The notes beneath the pieces are model-generated. The model did not search any database and was not told the origin of the DNA. It saw only the letters and a program-made list of their open reading frames with translations. The translations under genes were made by a program, and so were the position numbers. Shown here one piece after another: positions 1 through 5,956 of a stretch of DNA of 7,376 nucleotides. The DNA lies in contig JAFYIF010000091.1 of the NCBI GenBank assembly GCA_017538775.1, positions 1 to 7,376 on the forward strand. Direction: 5' to 3'. Positions within the stretch are counted from its first letter, which is position 1. Each line of letters starts with the position of its first letter. This DNA is from Oscillospiraceae bacterium. Lineage in GTDB: Bacteria; Bacillota; Clostridia; Oscillospirales; Oscillospiraceae.

Positions 1-2
1 CC

Positions 3-1193
3 ACCAGCGTCATGATCACCGGCTACGACATCATCTTCTTCTGGGTGGCCCGGATGATCTTCTCCGGCATGGAGCAGATGAAGCAGCACCCCTTCGACAC
101 GGTGTTGATCCACGGCCTGGTGCGCGACAGCCTGGGGCGCAAGATGAGCAAGTCCCTGGGCAACGGCATCGACCCGCTGGAGATGGTGGAGAAGTACGGC
201 GCGGACGCGCTGCGCTTCAACCTGGTCACCGGCAACAGCCCCGGCAACGACATGCGCTTCTATGAAGAGAAGTGCGAGGCCATGCGCAACTTCTGTAACA
301 AGATCTGGAACGCCAGCCGCTTCGTGATGATGAACCTGACGGTGGAGGACGACGCCCTGCCGGAAAAGCTGGAGCTGGAGGACAAGTGGATCCTCAGCCG
401 CTTCAACGACACGGTGCGCTCCGTCAACGAGAACCTGGAAAAGTTCGAGCTGGGCGTGGCCGCCGGAAAGATCTATGACTTCATCTGGGACAACTACTGC
501 GACTGGTATATCGAGCTGACCAAGCCTCGGCTGAACGGGGACGACCCGGCGGCGAAGGAGGCAGCGGAGCGTGTGCTGCTCCATGTGCTGCACGGCATTC
601 TGCGTCTGCTGCACCCCTTCATGCCCTTCATCACGGAGGAAATCTATCAGGCCCTGCCCCACACCGGCGAGGCGCTGATCGTGGAGGCCTATCCGGCCTA
701 TGACCCGGCCCTGGCCTTCCCCGGCGAGGCGGCGGACTTTGAGCTGGTGATGGAGGCCATCCGCGCCGTCCGCGCCCGGCGGGCGGAGATGAACGTGCCG
801 CCCAGCCGGAAGAGCCATCTGATCATCGCCACGGACCGCCCGGCGGCCTTTGAGCTGGGCACGGCCTACATCCGCAAGCTGGCCTACGCCGAGACCGTCA
901 CGGTCTGCGCCGAGGCTCCGGCGGACAGCCAGGGCATGGTGAGCGTGGTCACCGGCAACGCCCGGATGTTCATGCCCATGGCCGACCTGGTGGACCTGGA
1001 CGCCGAACGCGCCCGGCTCCAAAAGGCCCTGGCCAACGCGGAAAAGGGCCTCCAGGCCCAGCACGTCAAGCTGGCCAACCCCAAGTTCGTGGCCCGCGCC
1101 CCGGAAAAGGTGGTCAACGCGGAGCGGGAGAAGCAGGCCAATCTGGAAGCGCTCATCGCCAATCTGAAGGAAAGCCTGGCCAATCTGGGCTGA
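3..1193 (+). CDS. valS: Valyl-tRNA synthetase, C-terminal part (5' truncated by window edge)
   Basis: This class I aminoacyl-tRNA synthetase attaches valine to tRNA-Val in the cytoplasm. Only the last 396 or so residues are present, of a family usually near 880; the frame is open from base 3, so the start lies outside the window. Counting from the Met codon at 12, I see GYDIIFFWVARMI (4-16), which is typical of ValRS just before the catalytic loop, then the KMSKS ATP-binding signature at 44-48 (nt 141-155). The anticodon-binding helical domain follows, with DWYIELTKPRL (164-174) and PFMPFITEEIYQ (202-213). RAEMNVPPSRK (257-267) comes next, and a charged C-terminal coiled coil (about 324-393) contains NPKFVARAP, the ValRS tRNA-binding arm. 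The last feature separates it from IleRS and LeuRS. The TGA stop is followed eight bases later by a strong terminator, so valS ends its transcription unit. In many Firmicutes folC follows valS; here it does not. Confidence 0.98.
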   Translation, partial: TSVMITGYDIIFFWVARMIFSGMEQMKQHPFDTVLIHGLVRDSLGRKMSKSLGNGIDPLEMVEKYGADALRFNLVTGNSPGNDMRFYEEKCEAMRNFCNKIWNASRFVMMNLTVEDDALPEKLELEDKWILSRFNDTVRSVNENLEKFELGVAAGKIYDFIWDNYCDWYIELTKPRLNGDDPAAKEAAERVLLHVLHGILRLLHPFMPFITEEIYQALPHTGEALIVEAYPAYDPALAFPGEAADFELVMEAIRAVRARRAEMNVPPSRKSHLIIATDRPAAFELGTAYIRKLAYAETVTVCAEAPADSQGMVSVVTGNARMFMPMADLVDLDAERARLQKALANAEKGLQAQHVKLANPKFVARAPEKVVNAEREKQANLEALIANLKESLANLG

Positions 1194-1201
1194 TCCGTTC
1201 T

Positions 1202-1248
1202 CCGGCGGAGCGATTCGGCAAAGCGTCGAATCGTTCCGCCGGTTTTTT
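1202..1248 (+). terminator. Rho-independent terminator of valS
   Basis: A 16-bp stem (arms 1202-1217 and 1227-1242, one G-U pair, otherwise perfect) with a small loop is followed directly by six T residues (1243-1248). It begins eight bases after the valS stop codon. Confidence 0.93.
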
Positions 1249-1309
1249 GACAATTGTTATAAAAAGATGACGCCTTCTGAAAAAACTGTCAAAAATGCTG
1301 CCGGTCGGC

Positions 1310-1338
1310 TTGATTTCCCGCGCAGAGTTCGATACTAT
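1310..1338 (+). promoter_or_regulatory. Probable sigma-A-type promoter of the transglutaminase-SLH gene
   Basis: TTGATT (1310-1315) and TACTAT (1333-1338) are separated by 17 bp, each matching four of six consensus bases. The predicted transcript start is near 1345, giving a leader of about 60 nt. The -10 region lies in an AT-rich patch that contrasts with the GC-rich surroundings. TACAAT at 1340-1345 is a better -10 hexamer but has no -35 partner at correct spacing. Confidence 0.5.
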
Positions 1339-1353
1339 ATACAATACATAGAA

Positions 1354-1375
1354 CCGTGCATGTCCGGATGCACGG
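1354..1375 (+). promoter_or_regulatory. Leader hairpin upstream of the transglutaminase-SLH gene
   Basis: Arms 1354-1361 and 1368-1375 form a perfect 8-bp stem around the six-base loop GTCCGG. It sits about 10 nt from the predicted transcript start and about 20 nt before the ribosome binding site, and has no U-run, so it is not a terminator. It may stabilise the mRNA 5' end or be a regulatory site; that role is inferred. Confidence 0.5.
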
Positions 1376-1393
1376 GAGATTGAAAAACGAGAA

Positions 1394-1398
1394 AGGAG
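1394..1398 (+). promoter_or_regulatory. Ribosome binding site that fixes the start at 1407
   Basis: AGGAG within GAAAGGAGAA lies eight bases before ATG 1407. This, together with the signal peptide beginning at that ATG, rules out the in-frame GTG at 1356, which lies inside the leader hairpin and has no ribosome binding site. Confidence 0.9.
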
Positions 1399-1406
1399 AA
1401 CGAGAG

Positions 1407-3350
1407 ATGAAACTGAGAACGCTTGCCCTGCTGCTGGCCTTCTGCCTGCTGCTGGGCGTCCCCGTGCTGGCCAACAACAACTGGGACGAGGACTGGAACG
1501 ACAAGGAGCAATGGGACGACTCCGACGTGGAGTACCAGGAGGGCGTCGGCTGGGACGCGGAGGTGCTGCGGACGGATGTGGCGAGCCGGAACCCCGGGGA
1601 AGAGGACTGGTTCCGCCGCTCCGAGCTGCCCGACTACGCGGTGAATCTCTACGCCGCGCTGCTGCTGGGCTCCGACGTGGACAGCTACGGCAACCTGCTG
1701 ATCCGGGATCGGAACTTCCGCCTGGCCGCCAGCAACAACGCGCCCCCGGTGGGCCAGACGGTGGAGGCCGTGGAGGAGACGGTCTATACCGACCCGGCCT
1801 TCTACGACGGGGAGACGGTGGTGTCCGCGCCGGTGACGGTGGAGGCCCTGCTGGACGAGAGCAACAACCAGATCGACCCGGGCATCGCGGACAAGTCCGT
1901 CCGCTACAGCAGCCTGGTCCTGGGCGACCTGGTGCGCACCAGCAGCTTCAACGGCATTCTGGTCTATAAGATCAAAAAGACCGACAACCCCAACTTCGAC
2001 GCGGAACTGCTGGCTGCGCGGGACGCGATCGTGGAGAGCTATCACGCCTTTGACCGGGACCATCCGGAGGTCTTCTGGCTCAGCGGCAAGTCCAAGGTCC
2101 GCATCGTCACCGCCACCACCAAGTCCGGCGACAAGAAGGTGCAGACCGCCTATCTCTTCTTCGTGCTGGCCGACGACAGCGGCTTCAGCCTCCGCGCGGA
2201 GAACTACAACTCTGCGGCCCGCATCGGGGAGGCGGCCAAGCTCCGGGACGAGGCGGCGGAGGCGATTTTGGCGCCGCTGAAGGAGCTGGACACCCTGGCC
2301 CAGATCAAGGCCCTGAACGAATGGCTGACCACCCACAATGAGTACAACACCACCGAGGACCTGAGCACCATCGGCTACGCCCCCCACCGCTGCCTTTCTG
2401 CCCTCACCGGCAGCGTCGGCACCGACGGCCCGGTCTGCGACGGCTATTCCCGGGCCTTCAAGCTCCTGTGCGACCGGCTGGGCATCCCCTGCCTGCTGGA
2501 GAACGGCTTTGCCCGCTCCAGCGCCGAGCACGCCGGGGAGTACCACATGTGGAACACCGTGCGGATGCCGGATGAGAAGTGGTACGGCGTGGACGTGACC
2601 TGGGACGACCCGAAGGTGCCCGGCGTCAGCGGCGCGGTCAGCGGCAAGGAGAACGAGAACTTCCTGCTGGTGGGCAACAAGACTGAGATCCAGGGCCTGC
2701 TCTTTGAGGAGTCCCACAAGCCCACCGACCAGCTCACCGCCCTCACCGCCCTGGACGGCACCATCCTCAGCCCCACCGCCTACGCCGGGGCCGTGGCCGA
2801 GCCGGAGCCGGAGCTGCCCTTCACCGACGTGAAGGAGGAGAACTGGTTCTATCCCTACGTCAAGTTCATCTATGAAAAGGGCATCATGAGCGGCACCGGC
2901 GAGGGCATCTTCGCTCCCAACGCCACCACCACCCGGGCCCAGCTGGTGACCATGCTCTACCGGCTGGAGGGGAAGCCGGAAGTGTCCGACGAAGCCGTCT
3001 TTGACGACGTGCCGGCGGGCGAATGGTACTCCGCCCCCGTGACCTGGGCCAACGGGAAGGGCATCGTCACCGGCTACGGCGACGGCACCTTCGGCCCCCA
3101 CAACACTCTGACGCGGGAGCAGCTGGCCCTGATGCTCTGGCGCTACGCCGACAAGCCGGAGGGCGAAGGGGACCTGGACCAGTTCGCCGACGCCGACAAG
3201 GTGGACACCTGGGCCGCGGACGCGCTGCGCTGGTGCGTGGGCAAGGGCATCATCACCGGCAAGGGCGGCGGCATCCTGGACCCGCTGGGCGACGCCAACC
3301 GGGCGGAGATCGCCACGATGCTGATGCGCTTCATGCAGCTGGAGGACTGA
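1407..3350 (+). CDS. Secreted transglutaminase-like protein with three C-terminal SLH domains
   Basis: This 647-residue protein is predicted to be exported and held on the cell wall. Residues 1-22 are a signal peptide (Lys2, Arg4, then a Leu-rich core) with likely cleavage after VLA. An acidic, Trp-rich stretch follows (about 23-52), then a region of unknown fold to about residue 290. Residues about 295-405 are a transglutaminase-like core of papain-type fold with the expected triad: Cys344 in GPVCDGYSRAF, His380 in YHMWNTV, Asp396 in YGVDVTWDDP. Three SLH repeats end the protein (about 470-525, 530-585, 590-645), each with the TRAQL/TREQL/NRAEI-type motif (509-519, 569-579, 631-641). In known proteins SLH domains bind pyruvylated secondary cell-wall polymers. 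Bacterial relatives of the catalytic domain include proteases and cross-linking enzymes; the reaction and substrate here cannot be told. The third SLH has Asn instead of the usual Thr before Arg. It appears to be transcribed alone. Confidence 0.93.
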   Translation: MKLRTLALLLAFCLLLGVPVLANNNWDEDWNDKEQWDDSDVEYQEGVGWDAEVLRTDVASRNPGEEDWFRRSELPDYAVNLYAALLLGSDVDSYGNLLIRDRNFRLAASNNAPPVGQTVEAVEETVYTDPAFYDGETVVSAPVTVEALLDESNNQIDPGIADKSVRYSSLVLGDLVRTSSFNGILVYKIKKTDNPNFDAELLAARDAIVESYHAFDRDHPEVFWLSGKSKVRIVTATTKSGDKKVQTAYLFFVLADDSGFSLRAENYNSAARIGEAAKLRDEAAEAILAPLKELDTLAQIKALNEWLTTHNEYNTTEDLSTIGYAPHRCLSALTGSVGTDGPVCDGYSRAFKLLCDRLGIPCLLENGFARSSAEHAGEYHMWNTVRMPDEKWYGVDVTWDDPKVPGVSGAVSGKENENFLLVGNKTEIQGLLFEESHKPTDQLTALTALDGTILSPTAYAGAVAEPEPELPFTDVKEENWFYPYVKFIYEKGIMSGTGEGIFAPNATTTRAQLVTMLYRLEGKPEVSDEAVFDDVPAGEWYSAPVTWANGKGIVTGYGDGTFGPHNTLTREQLALMLWRYADKPEGEGDLDQFADADKVDTWAADALRWCVGKGIITGKGGGILDPLGDANRAEIATMLMRFMQLED

Positions 3351-3398
3351 GCGCGCTTTCCCCGGAAAACCGGACTTCATAACTTTTCCCATAGCAAA

Positions 3399-3433
3399 AC
3401 GGCTCCGCAGCGCTGCGGAGCCGTCTTTTTTTT
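3399..3433 (+). terminator. Terminator between convergent genes, possibly bidirectional
   Basis: Positions 3399-3424 are a perfect 26-base palindrome (13-bp arms) followed by C and then eight T residues (3426-3433), a strong terminator for the rightward SLH gene. On the other strand it is followed by only four T residues (complement of 3396-3399), so it may also stop the leftward lipoprotein transcript, less efficiently. A tight loop of about four bases would form at the centre. Confidence 0.93.
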
Positions 3434-3460
3434 GGAAGTATGTGGTTTTTTTGAACAGCT

Positions 3461-3856
3461 TTACTTCTTCTCAAACACCATCTTGGTGCCGTCTTCCTCG
3501 ATGGTGAGGGTGTTGCCGTCCAGCTGGGCGTCCACGGTGGTGCCGTCGAAGGTGATGGAGACGGTGCTGCCGTTGACGGTGAAGGTGCCCTCGCTCTCAT
3601 CGCCGTCGGCGATCATCAGGGCCTTGCCGCCGGACTGCAGCTCCAGACGGAACAGGTCGTCGATGTCCACGCCGGCCAGGGCGGCGAAGCTCTTCAGCGT
3701 ATCGTAGTCCAGGGTGGTGTCGCCGTAGTCCATGCTCTTGATCCGGTAGGTGCCCTCGGGACCTGCGCTGCCGCCGCCGCAGGCGCTCAGCAGCGCGGCG
3801 GCCATGACCAGCACCAGAACCAGACTCAGGATCTTGCTTGTGGTCTTGCTCATCAT
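3461..3856 (-). CDS. Small predicted lipoprotein with a beta-rich C-terminal domain
   Basis: This 131-residue protein is predicted to be exported and lipid-anchored to the outer face of the membrane. It starts with Lys4/Lys8, a Leu/Val/Ala-rich core and the lipobox LLSAC, so Cys26 would be lipidated after cleavage by signal peptidase II. A Gly-rich linker (GGGSAGPEG) follows. The mature part opens with GTYRIKSMDYG, has a helical-looking middle (TLKSFAALAGVDIDDLF), then alternates short strands and turns: GTFTVNGSTVSITFDG, VDAQLDGNTLTIEEDG, KMVFEKK. This resembles the small lipocalin-like lipoproteins common in Clostridia; the exact family and function are unknown to me. Two adjacent ATGs are possible: 3856 (spacing about 4-5 from the ribosome binding site) or 3853 (7-8, slightly better). 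The upstream in-frame TTG at 3910 would precede the signal peptide by 18 residues and is unlikely. The gene converges on the SLH gene and diverges from glnS. Confidence 0.85.
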   Translation of the reverse strand: MMSKTTSKILSLVLVLVMAAALLSACGGGSAGPEGTYRIKSMDYGDTTLDYDTLKSFAALAGVDIDDLFRLELQSGGKALMIADGDESEGTFTVNGSTVSITFDGTTVDAQLDGNTLTIEEDGTKMVFEKK

Positions 3857-3860
3857 TGTA

Positions 3861-3867
3861 TCCTCCC
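3861..3867 (-). promoter_or_regulatory. Ribosome binding site of the lipoprotein gene
   Basis: On the minus strand this reads GGGAGGA, four bases before ATG 3856 and seven before ATG 3853. It rules out the TTG start at 3910 and leaves a three-base ambiguity in the true start. Confidence 0.88.
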
Positions 3868-3930
3868 ATATTCTTCCGATTTTTTGCCGCGCCGGTCCAG
3901 GTCCGTACAAGGCAAAATGGATTCCTCTAT

Positions 3931-3959
3931 ACTGTATGCCAGAACGCCCTTTTTGTCAA
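3931..3959 (-). promoter_or_regulatory. Promoter of the lipoprotein gene
   Basis: On the minus strand a perfect TTGACA (3959-3954) and TACAGT (3936-3931, four of six) are separated by 17 bp. The predicted transcript start is near 3924, leaving a leader of about 68 nt. Confidence 0.68.
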
Positions 3960-4001
3960 GCGGCAGAATCGAGAATTCCGGGGCGGGGCGGTTTTTGGGG
4001 A

Positions 4002-4030
4002 TTGTCAAGGACCGGAAAAGCGTGTATACT
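4002..4030 (+). promoter_or_regulatory. Promoter of glnS
   Basis: TTGTCA (4002-4007) and TATACT (4025-4030) each match five of six consensus bases with the ideal 17-bp spacer. The transcript would start near 4037, about 34 nt before the glnS ATG. It points away from the lipoprotein promoter, making this a divergent promoter region. Confidence 0.78.
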
Positions 4031-4056
4031 GTGCGAGGATTCATTTTGATATATAC

Positions 4057-4060
4057 GGAG
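4057..4060 (+). promoter_or_regulatory. Ribosome binding site of glnS
   Basis: GGAG lies ten bases before ATG 4071, a little farther than usual. No better site exists nearby, and the protein's N-terminus matches the GlnRS family from this ATG. Confidence 0.6.
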
Positions 4061-4070
4061 ACGAAACGCT

Positions 4071-5744
4071 ATGGAAGAGATCACGAGCAGCAACTTCATC
4101 CACGACTTCATCCGGGAGGACATCGCCCCCGGCGGGCGCTTTGCCGGGATGACCGTCCACACCCGCTTCCCGCCGGAGCCCAACGGCTATCTGCACATCG
4201 GCCACTGCAAGGCCCTGTGCATCGACTTCGGCACCGCGGAGCGCTTCGGCGGCATCTGCAACCTCCGCATGGACGACACCAATCCGGCCAAGGAGGACAC
4301 GGAGTATGTGGAGGCCATCCAGCAGGACATCCGCTGGCTGGGCTTTGACTGGGACGACCGCTTCTTCTACGGCAGCGACTATTTCCCCCAGACCTACGAG
4401 TACGCCCTGGAGCTCATCCGAAAGGGCCTGGCCTATGTCTGCGAACTGAGCCCCGAGGAGTTCCGCGCCTTCCGGGGGGACACCAACACCCCCGCCCGCT
4501 CCCCTTGGCGGGACCGGCCCATCGCGGAGAGCCTGGACCTGTTTGAGCGGATGAAAAACGGCGAGTTCCCCGAGGGCAAGTACACCCTCCGGGCCAAAAT
4601 CGACCTGGCCAGCGGCAACTTCAACCTCCGGGACCCGGTGCTCTACCGCATCCGCTACATCGAGCACCACCGGCAGGGCACAAAGTGGTGCATCTTCCCG
4701 ATGTACGACTTCGCCCACCCCATCCAGGACGCCCTGGAGGGCATCACCCACTCCCTCTGCTCCCTGGAGTATGAGGAGCACCGCCCCCTCTATGACTGGG
4801 TGGTGAACAACGTCTCCGTGCCCAGCCGCCCCCGGCAGATCGAGTTCGCCCGGCTGGGGCTGGACCACACCGTGATGAGCAAGCGGAAGCTGCGCCGTCT
4901 GGTGGAGGAAGGCCGGGTCTCCGGCTGGGACGACCCCCGGATGCCCACCCTCTGCGGTCTGCGCCGCCGGGGCTACACCGCCGCCGCCATCCGGGACTTC
5001 ACTGAGCGCATCGGCGTCAGCAAGGTCAACTCCACCGTGGAGTACGCCCTGCTGGAGAGCTGCCTGCGGGACGACCTGAACGCCCACGCCCAGCGCCGCA
5101 TGGCCGTGCTGCGCCCGGTGAAGCTCACCGTCACCAACTACCCGGAGGGGCAGAGCGAGCTGCTGGACATCGAGAACAACCCCAACGACCCGGAAGCCGG
5201 GACCCGCCAGCTCAGCTTCTCCCGGACCCTCTATGTGGAGGCCGACGACTTCCTGGAGACCCCGGTGCCCAAGTACAAGCGGCTCTATCCCGGCGGCCCG
5301 GAGTGCCGGCTGAAGGGGGCCTACCTGATCCGCTGCACCGGCTGCGTCAAAGATGAGGCCGGGAACGTGACCGAGATCCTGGCCGAGTACGACCCGGAAA
5401 GCCGGGGCGGCGACCCCGCCGACGGGCGCAAGGTCAAGGGAGCGACCCTGCACTGGGTGGACGCCGCGAGCGCCGTGGACGCGGAGGTGCGGCTCTATGG
5501 CAGCCTCTTCTCCGAGCCCGACCCGGACAGCTACGGCGACGGCTTCGTGGACTGCATCGACCCCAAGTCCCTGGAGGTCCTCACCGGCTGCAAGCTGGAG
5601 GCCGCCCTGGGCGGCGTGGAGGCCCCGGCGGACTTCCAGTTCCTGCGCCTGGGCTACTTCTGCGTGGACAGCGTGGACTCCAGCCCGGAGCACCCGGTCT
5701 TCAACCGCGCCGTGGCGCTGAAAGACAGCTTCAAGACCAAATAA
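4071..5744 (+). CDS. glnS: Glutaminyl-tRNA synthetase
   Basis: This class I synthetase directly charges tRNA-Gln with glutamine in the cytoplasm. It has 557 residues, essentially the family length (E. coli GlnRS is about 554). The N-terminus SNFIHDFIREDI leads into VHTRFPPEPNGYLHIGH, with the HIGH signature at 42-45, then LRMDDTNPAKED, the active-site region of the Glu/Gln subgroup. Typical GlnRS blocks follow: EHHRQGTKWCIFPMYDFAHP, DALEGITHSLCSLEYEEHRP and the KMSKS-equivalent VMSKR at 268-272. WDDPRMPTLCGLRRRGYT and the C-terminal anticodon-binding beta-barrel with PADGRKVKGATLHWV complete the protein. These blocks, and the beta-barrel rather than an all-helical C-terminus, exclude bacterial GluRS. 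All catalytic signatures look intact. It has its own promoter and terminator, so it appears monocistronic. Most Gram-positive bacteria lack GlnRS and instead make Gln-tRNA through misacylation and GatCAB, so its presence is notable; some Clostridia do have it. Confidence 0.98.
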   Translation: MEEITSSNFIHDFIREDIAPGGRFAGMTVHTRFPPEPNGYLHIGHCKALCIDFGTAERFGGICNLRMDDTNPAKEDTEYVEAIQQDIRWLGFDWDDRFFYGSDYFPQTYEYALELIRKGLAYVCELSPEEFRAFRGDTNTPARSPWRDRPIAESLDLFERMKNGEFPEGKYTLRAKIDLASGNFNLRDPVLYRIRYIEHHRQGTKWCIFPMYDFAHPIQDALEGITHSLCSLEYEEHRPLYDWVVNNVSVPSRPRQIEFARLGLDHTVMSKRKLRRLVEEGRVSGWDDPRMPTLCGLRRRGYTAAAIRDFTERIGVSKVNSTVEYALLESCLRDDLNAHAQRRMAVLRPVKLTVTNYPEGQSELLDIENNPNDPEAGTRQLSFSRTLYVEADDFLETPVPKYKRLYPGGPECRLKGAYLIRCTGCVKDEAGNVTEILAEYDPESRGGDPADGRKVKGATLHWVDAASAVDAEVRLYGSLFSEPDPDSYGDGFVDCIDPKSLEVLTGCKLEAALGGVEAPADFQFLRLGYFCVDSVDSSPEHPVFNRAVALKDSFKTK

Positions 5745-5753
5745 AAACCCTGG

Positions 5754-5780
5754 GCCGGGGGGCTTTCCCCCCGGCTTTTT
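5754..5780 (+). terminator. Rho-independent terminator of glnS
   Basis: A perfect 9-bp GC stem (5754-5762 with 5767-5775), loop CTTT, then five T residues (5776-5780), starting ten bases after the glnS stop. Confidence 0.93.
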
Positions 5781-5830
5781 CCGAGGCTTGATAAGATGCA
5801 CAGCCTTCCCCGGCGGAGCGGTGAATCTTT

Positions 5831-5850
5831 TGTCAAAGCGCGGCTTGACA
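5831..5850. promoter_or_regulatory. Inverted repeat overlapping the permease -35 element
   Basis: TGTCAA (5831-5836) and TTGACA (5845-5850) form a 6-bp dyad separated by eight bases. The right half is also the -35 hexamer of the permease promoter, so the dyad may be an operator or may be coincidental. No regulator gene is in the window. Confidence 0.3.
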
Positions 5851-5874
5851 GGGCGGGGAGCCTTGTGATAGATT
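5845..5874 (+). promoter_or_regulatory. Probable extended -10 promoter of the permease gene
   Basis: A perfect TTGACA (5845-5850) is followed 18 bp later by TAGATT (5869-5874, four of six), preceded by the TGn extended -10 element (TG at 5866-5867). The transcript would start near 5881, leaving a leader of about 75 nt. Confidence 0.6.
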
Positions 5875-5879
5875 TGTTC

Positions 5880-5933
5880 GGGCAGTTTTTGCCCACCGTT
5901 CGTCAGCAAACATATGGCGGCGCGGCAGCCGCC
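5880..5933 (+). promoter_or_regulatory. Two leader hairpins before the permease gene
   Basis: The first is GGGCA (5880-5884) pairing with TGCCC (5890-5894) around a GTTTT loop, at the predicted 5' end of the transcript. The second is GGCGGC (5916-5921) with GCCGCC (5928-5933), ending 11 bases before the ribosome binding site. Neither is followed by a U-run, and I do not recognise a PyrR-binding loop or a purine riboswitch core, so a regulatory role is only possible. Confidence 0.35.
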
Positions 5934-5944
5934 GGAGAGAGAAA

Positions 5945-5949
5945 GGGAG
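5945..5949 (+). promoter_or_regulatory. Ribosome binding site of the permease gene
   Basis: GGGAG inside a purine-rich run (5934-5950) lies seven bases before ATG 5957 and supports that start over the upstream, out-of-frame ATG at 5914. Confidence 0.82.
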
Positions 5950-5956
5950 AGCGCAT

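Noticed and set aside
1247..1262. TTGACA at 1247-1252 followed closely by TTATAA as a promoter
   Set aside because: The two hexamers are only four bases apart, and no -10 element exists at 16-18 bp. The TTGACA partly consists of the valS terminator U-run.
1356..1406. GTG at 1356 as an alternative start of the SLH protein
   Set aside because: It would add 17 polar residues before the signal peptide, lies in a hairpin stem and lacks a ribosome binding site, whereas ATG 1407 has AGGAG at ideal spacing.
1335..3392. A 685-codon open frame on the minus strand opposite the SLH gene
   Set aside because: It is antisense to a gene with a clear signal peptide, catalytic triad and SLH repeats. Its product is a Val/Gly/His/Gln/Arg-rich sequence with no domain pattern, as expected from GC-biased codons read backwards.
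5810..5820. CCGGCGGAGCG repeated at 1202-1212 and 5810-5820
   Set aside because: An 11-base match is expected by chance several times in a GC-rich window of this size. One copy is explained as a terminator arm and the flanks do not align.
4041..5909. A 622-codon open frame on the minus strand opposite glnS
   Set aside because: It lies opposite an unmistakable GlnRS, has low-complexity Gly/Val/Ala/His composition and shows no family motifs. It also runs backwards through the glnS terminator and promoter.
5875..5956. Possible PyrR attenuator or purine riboswitch before the permease
   Set aside because: No PyrR-binding loop consensus, purine aptamer core, or terminator with U-run could be found in the leader; only two simple hairpins.
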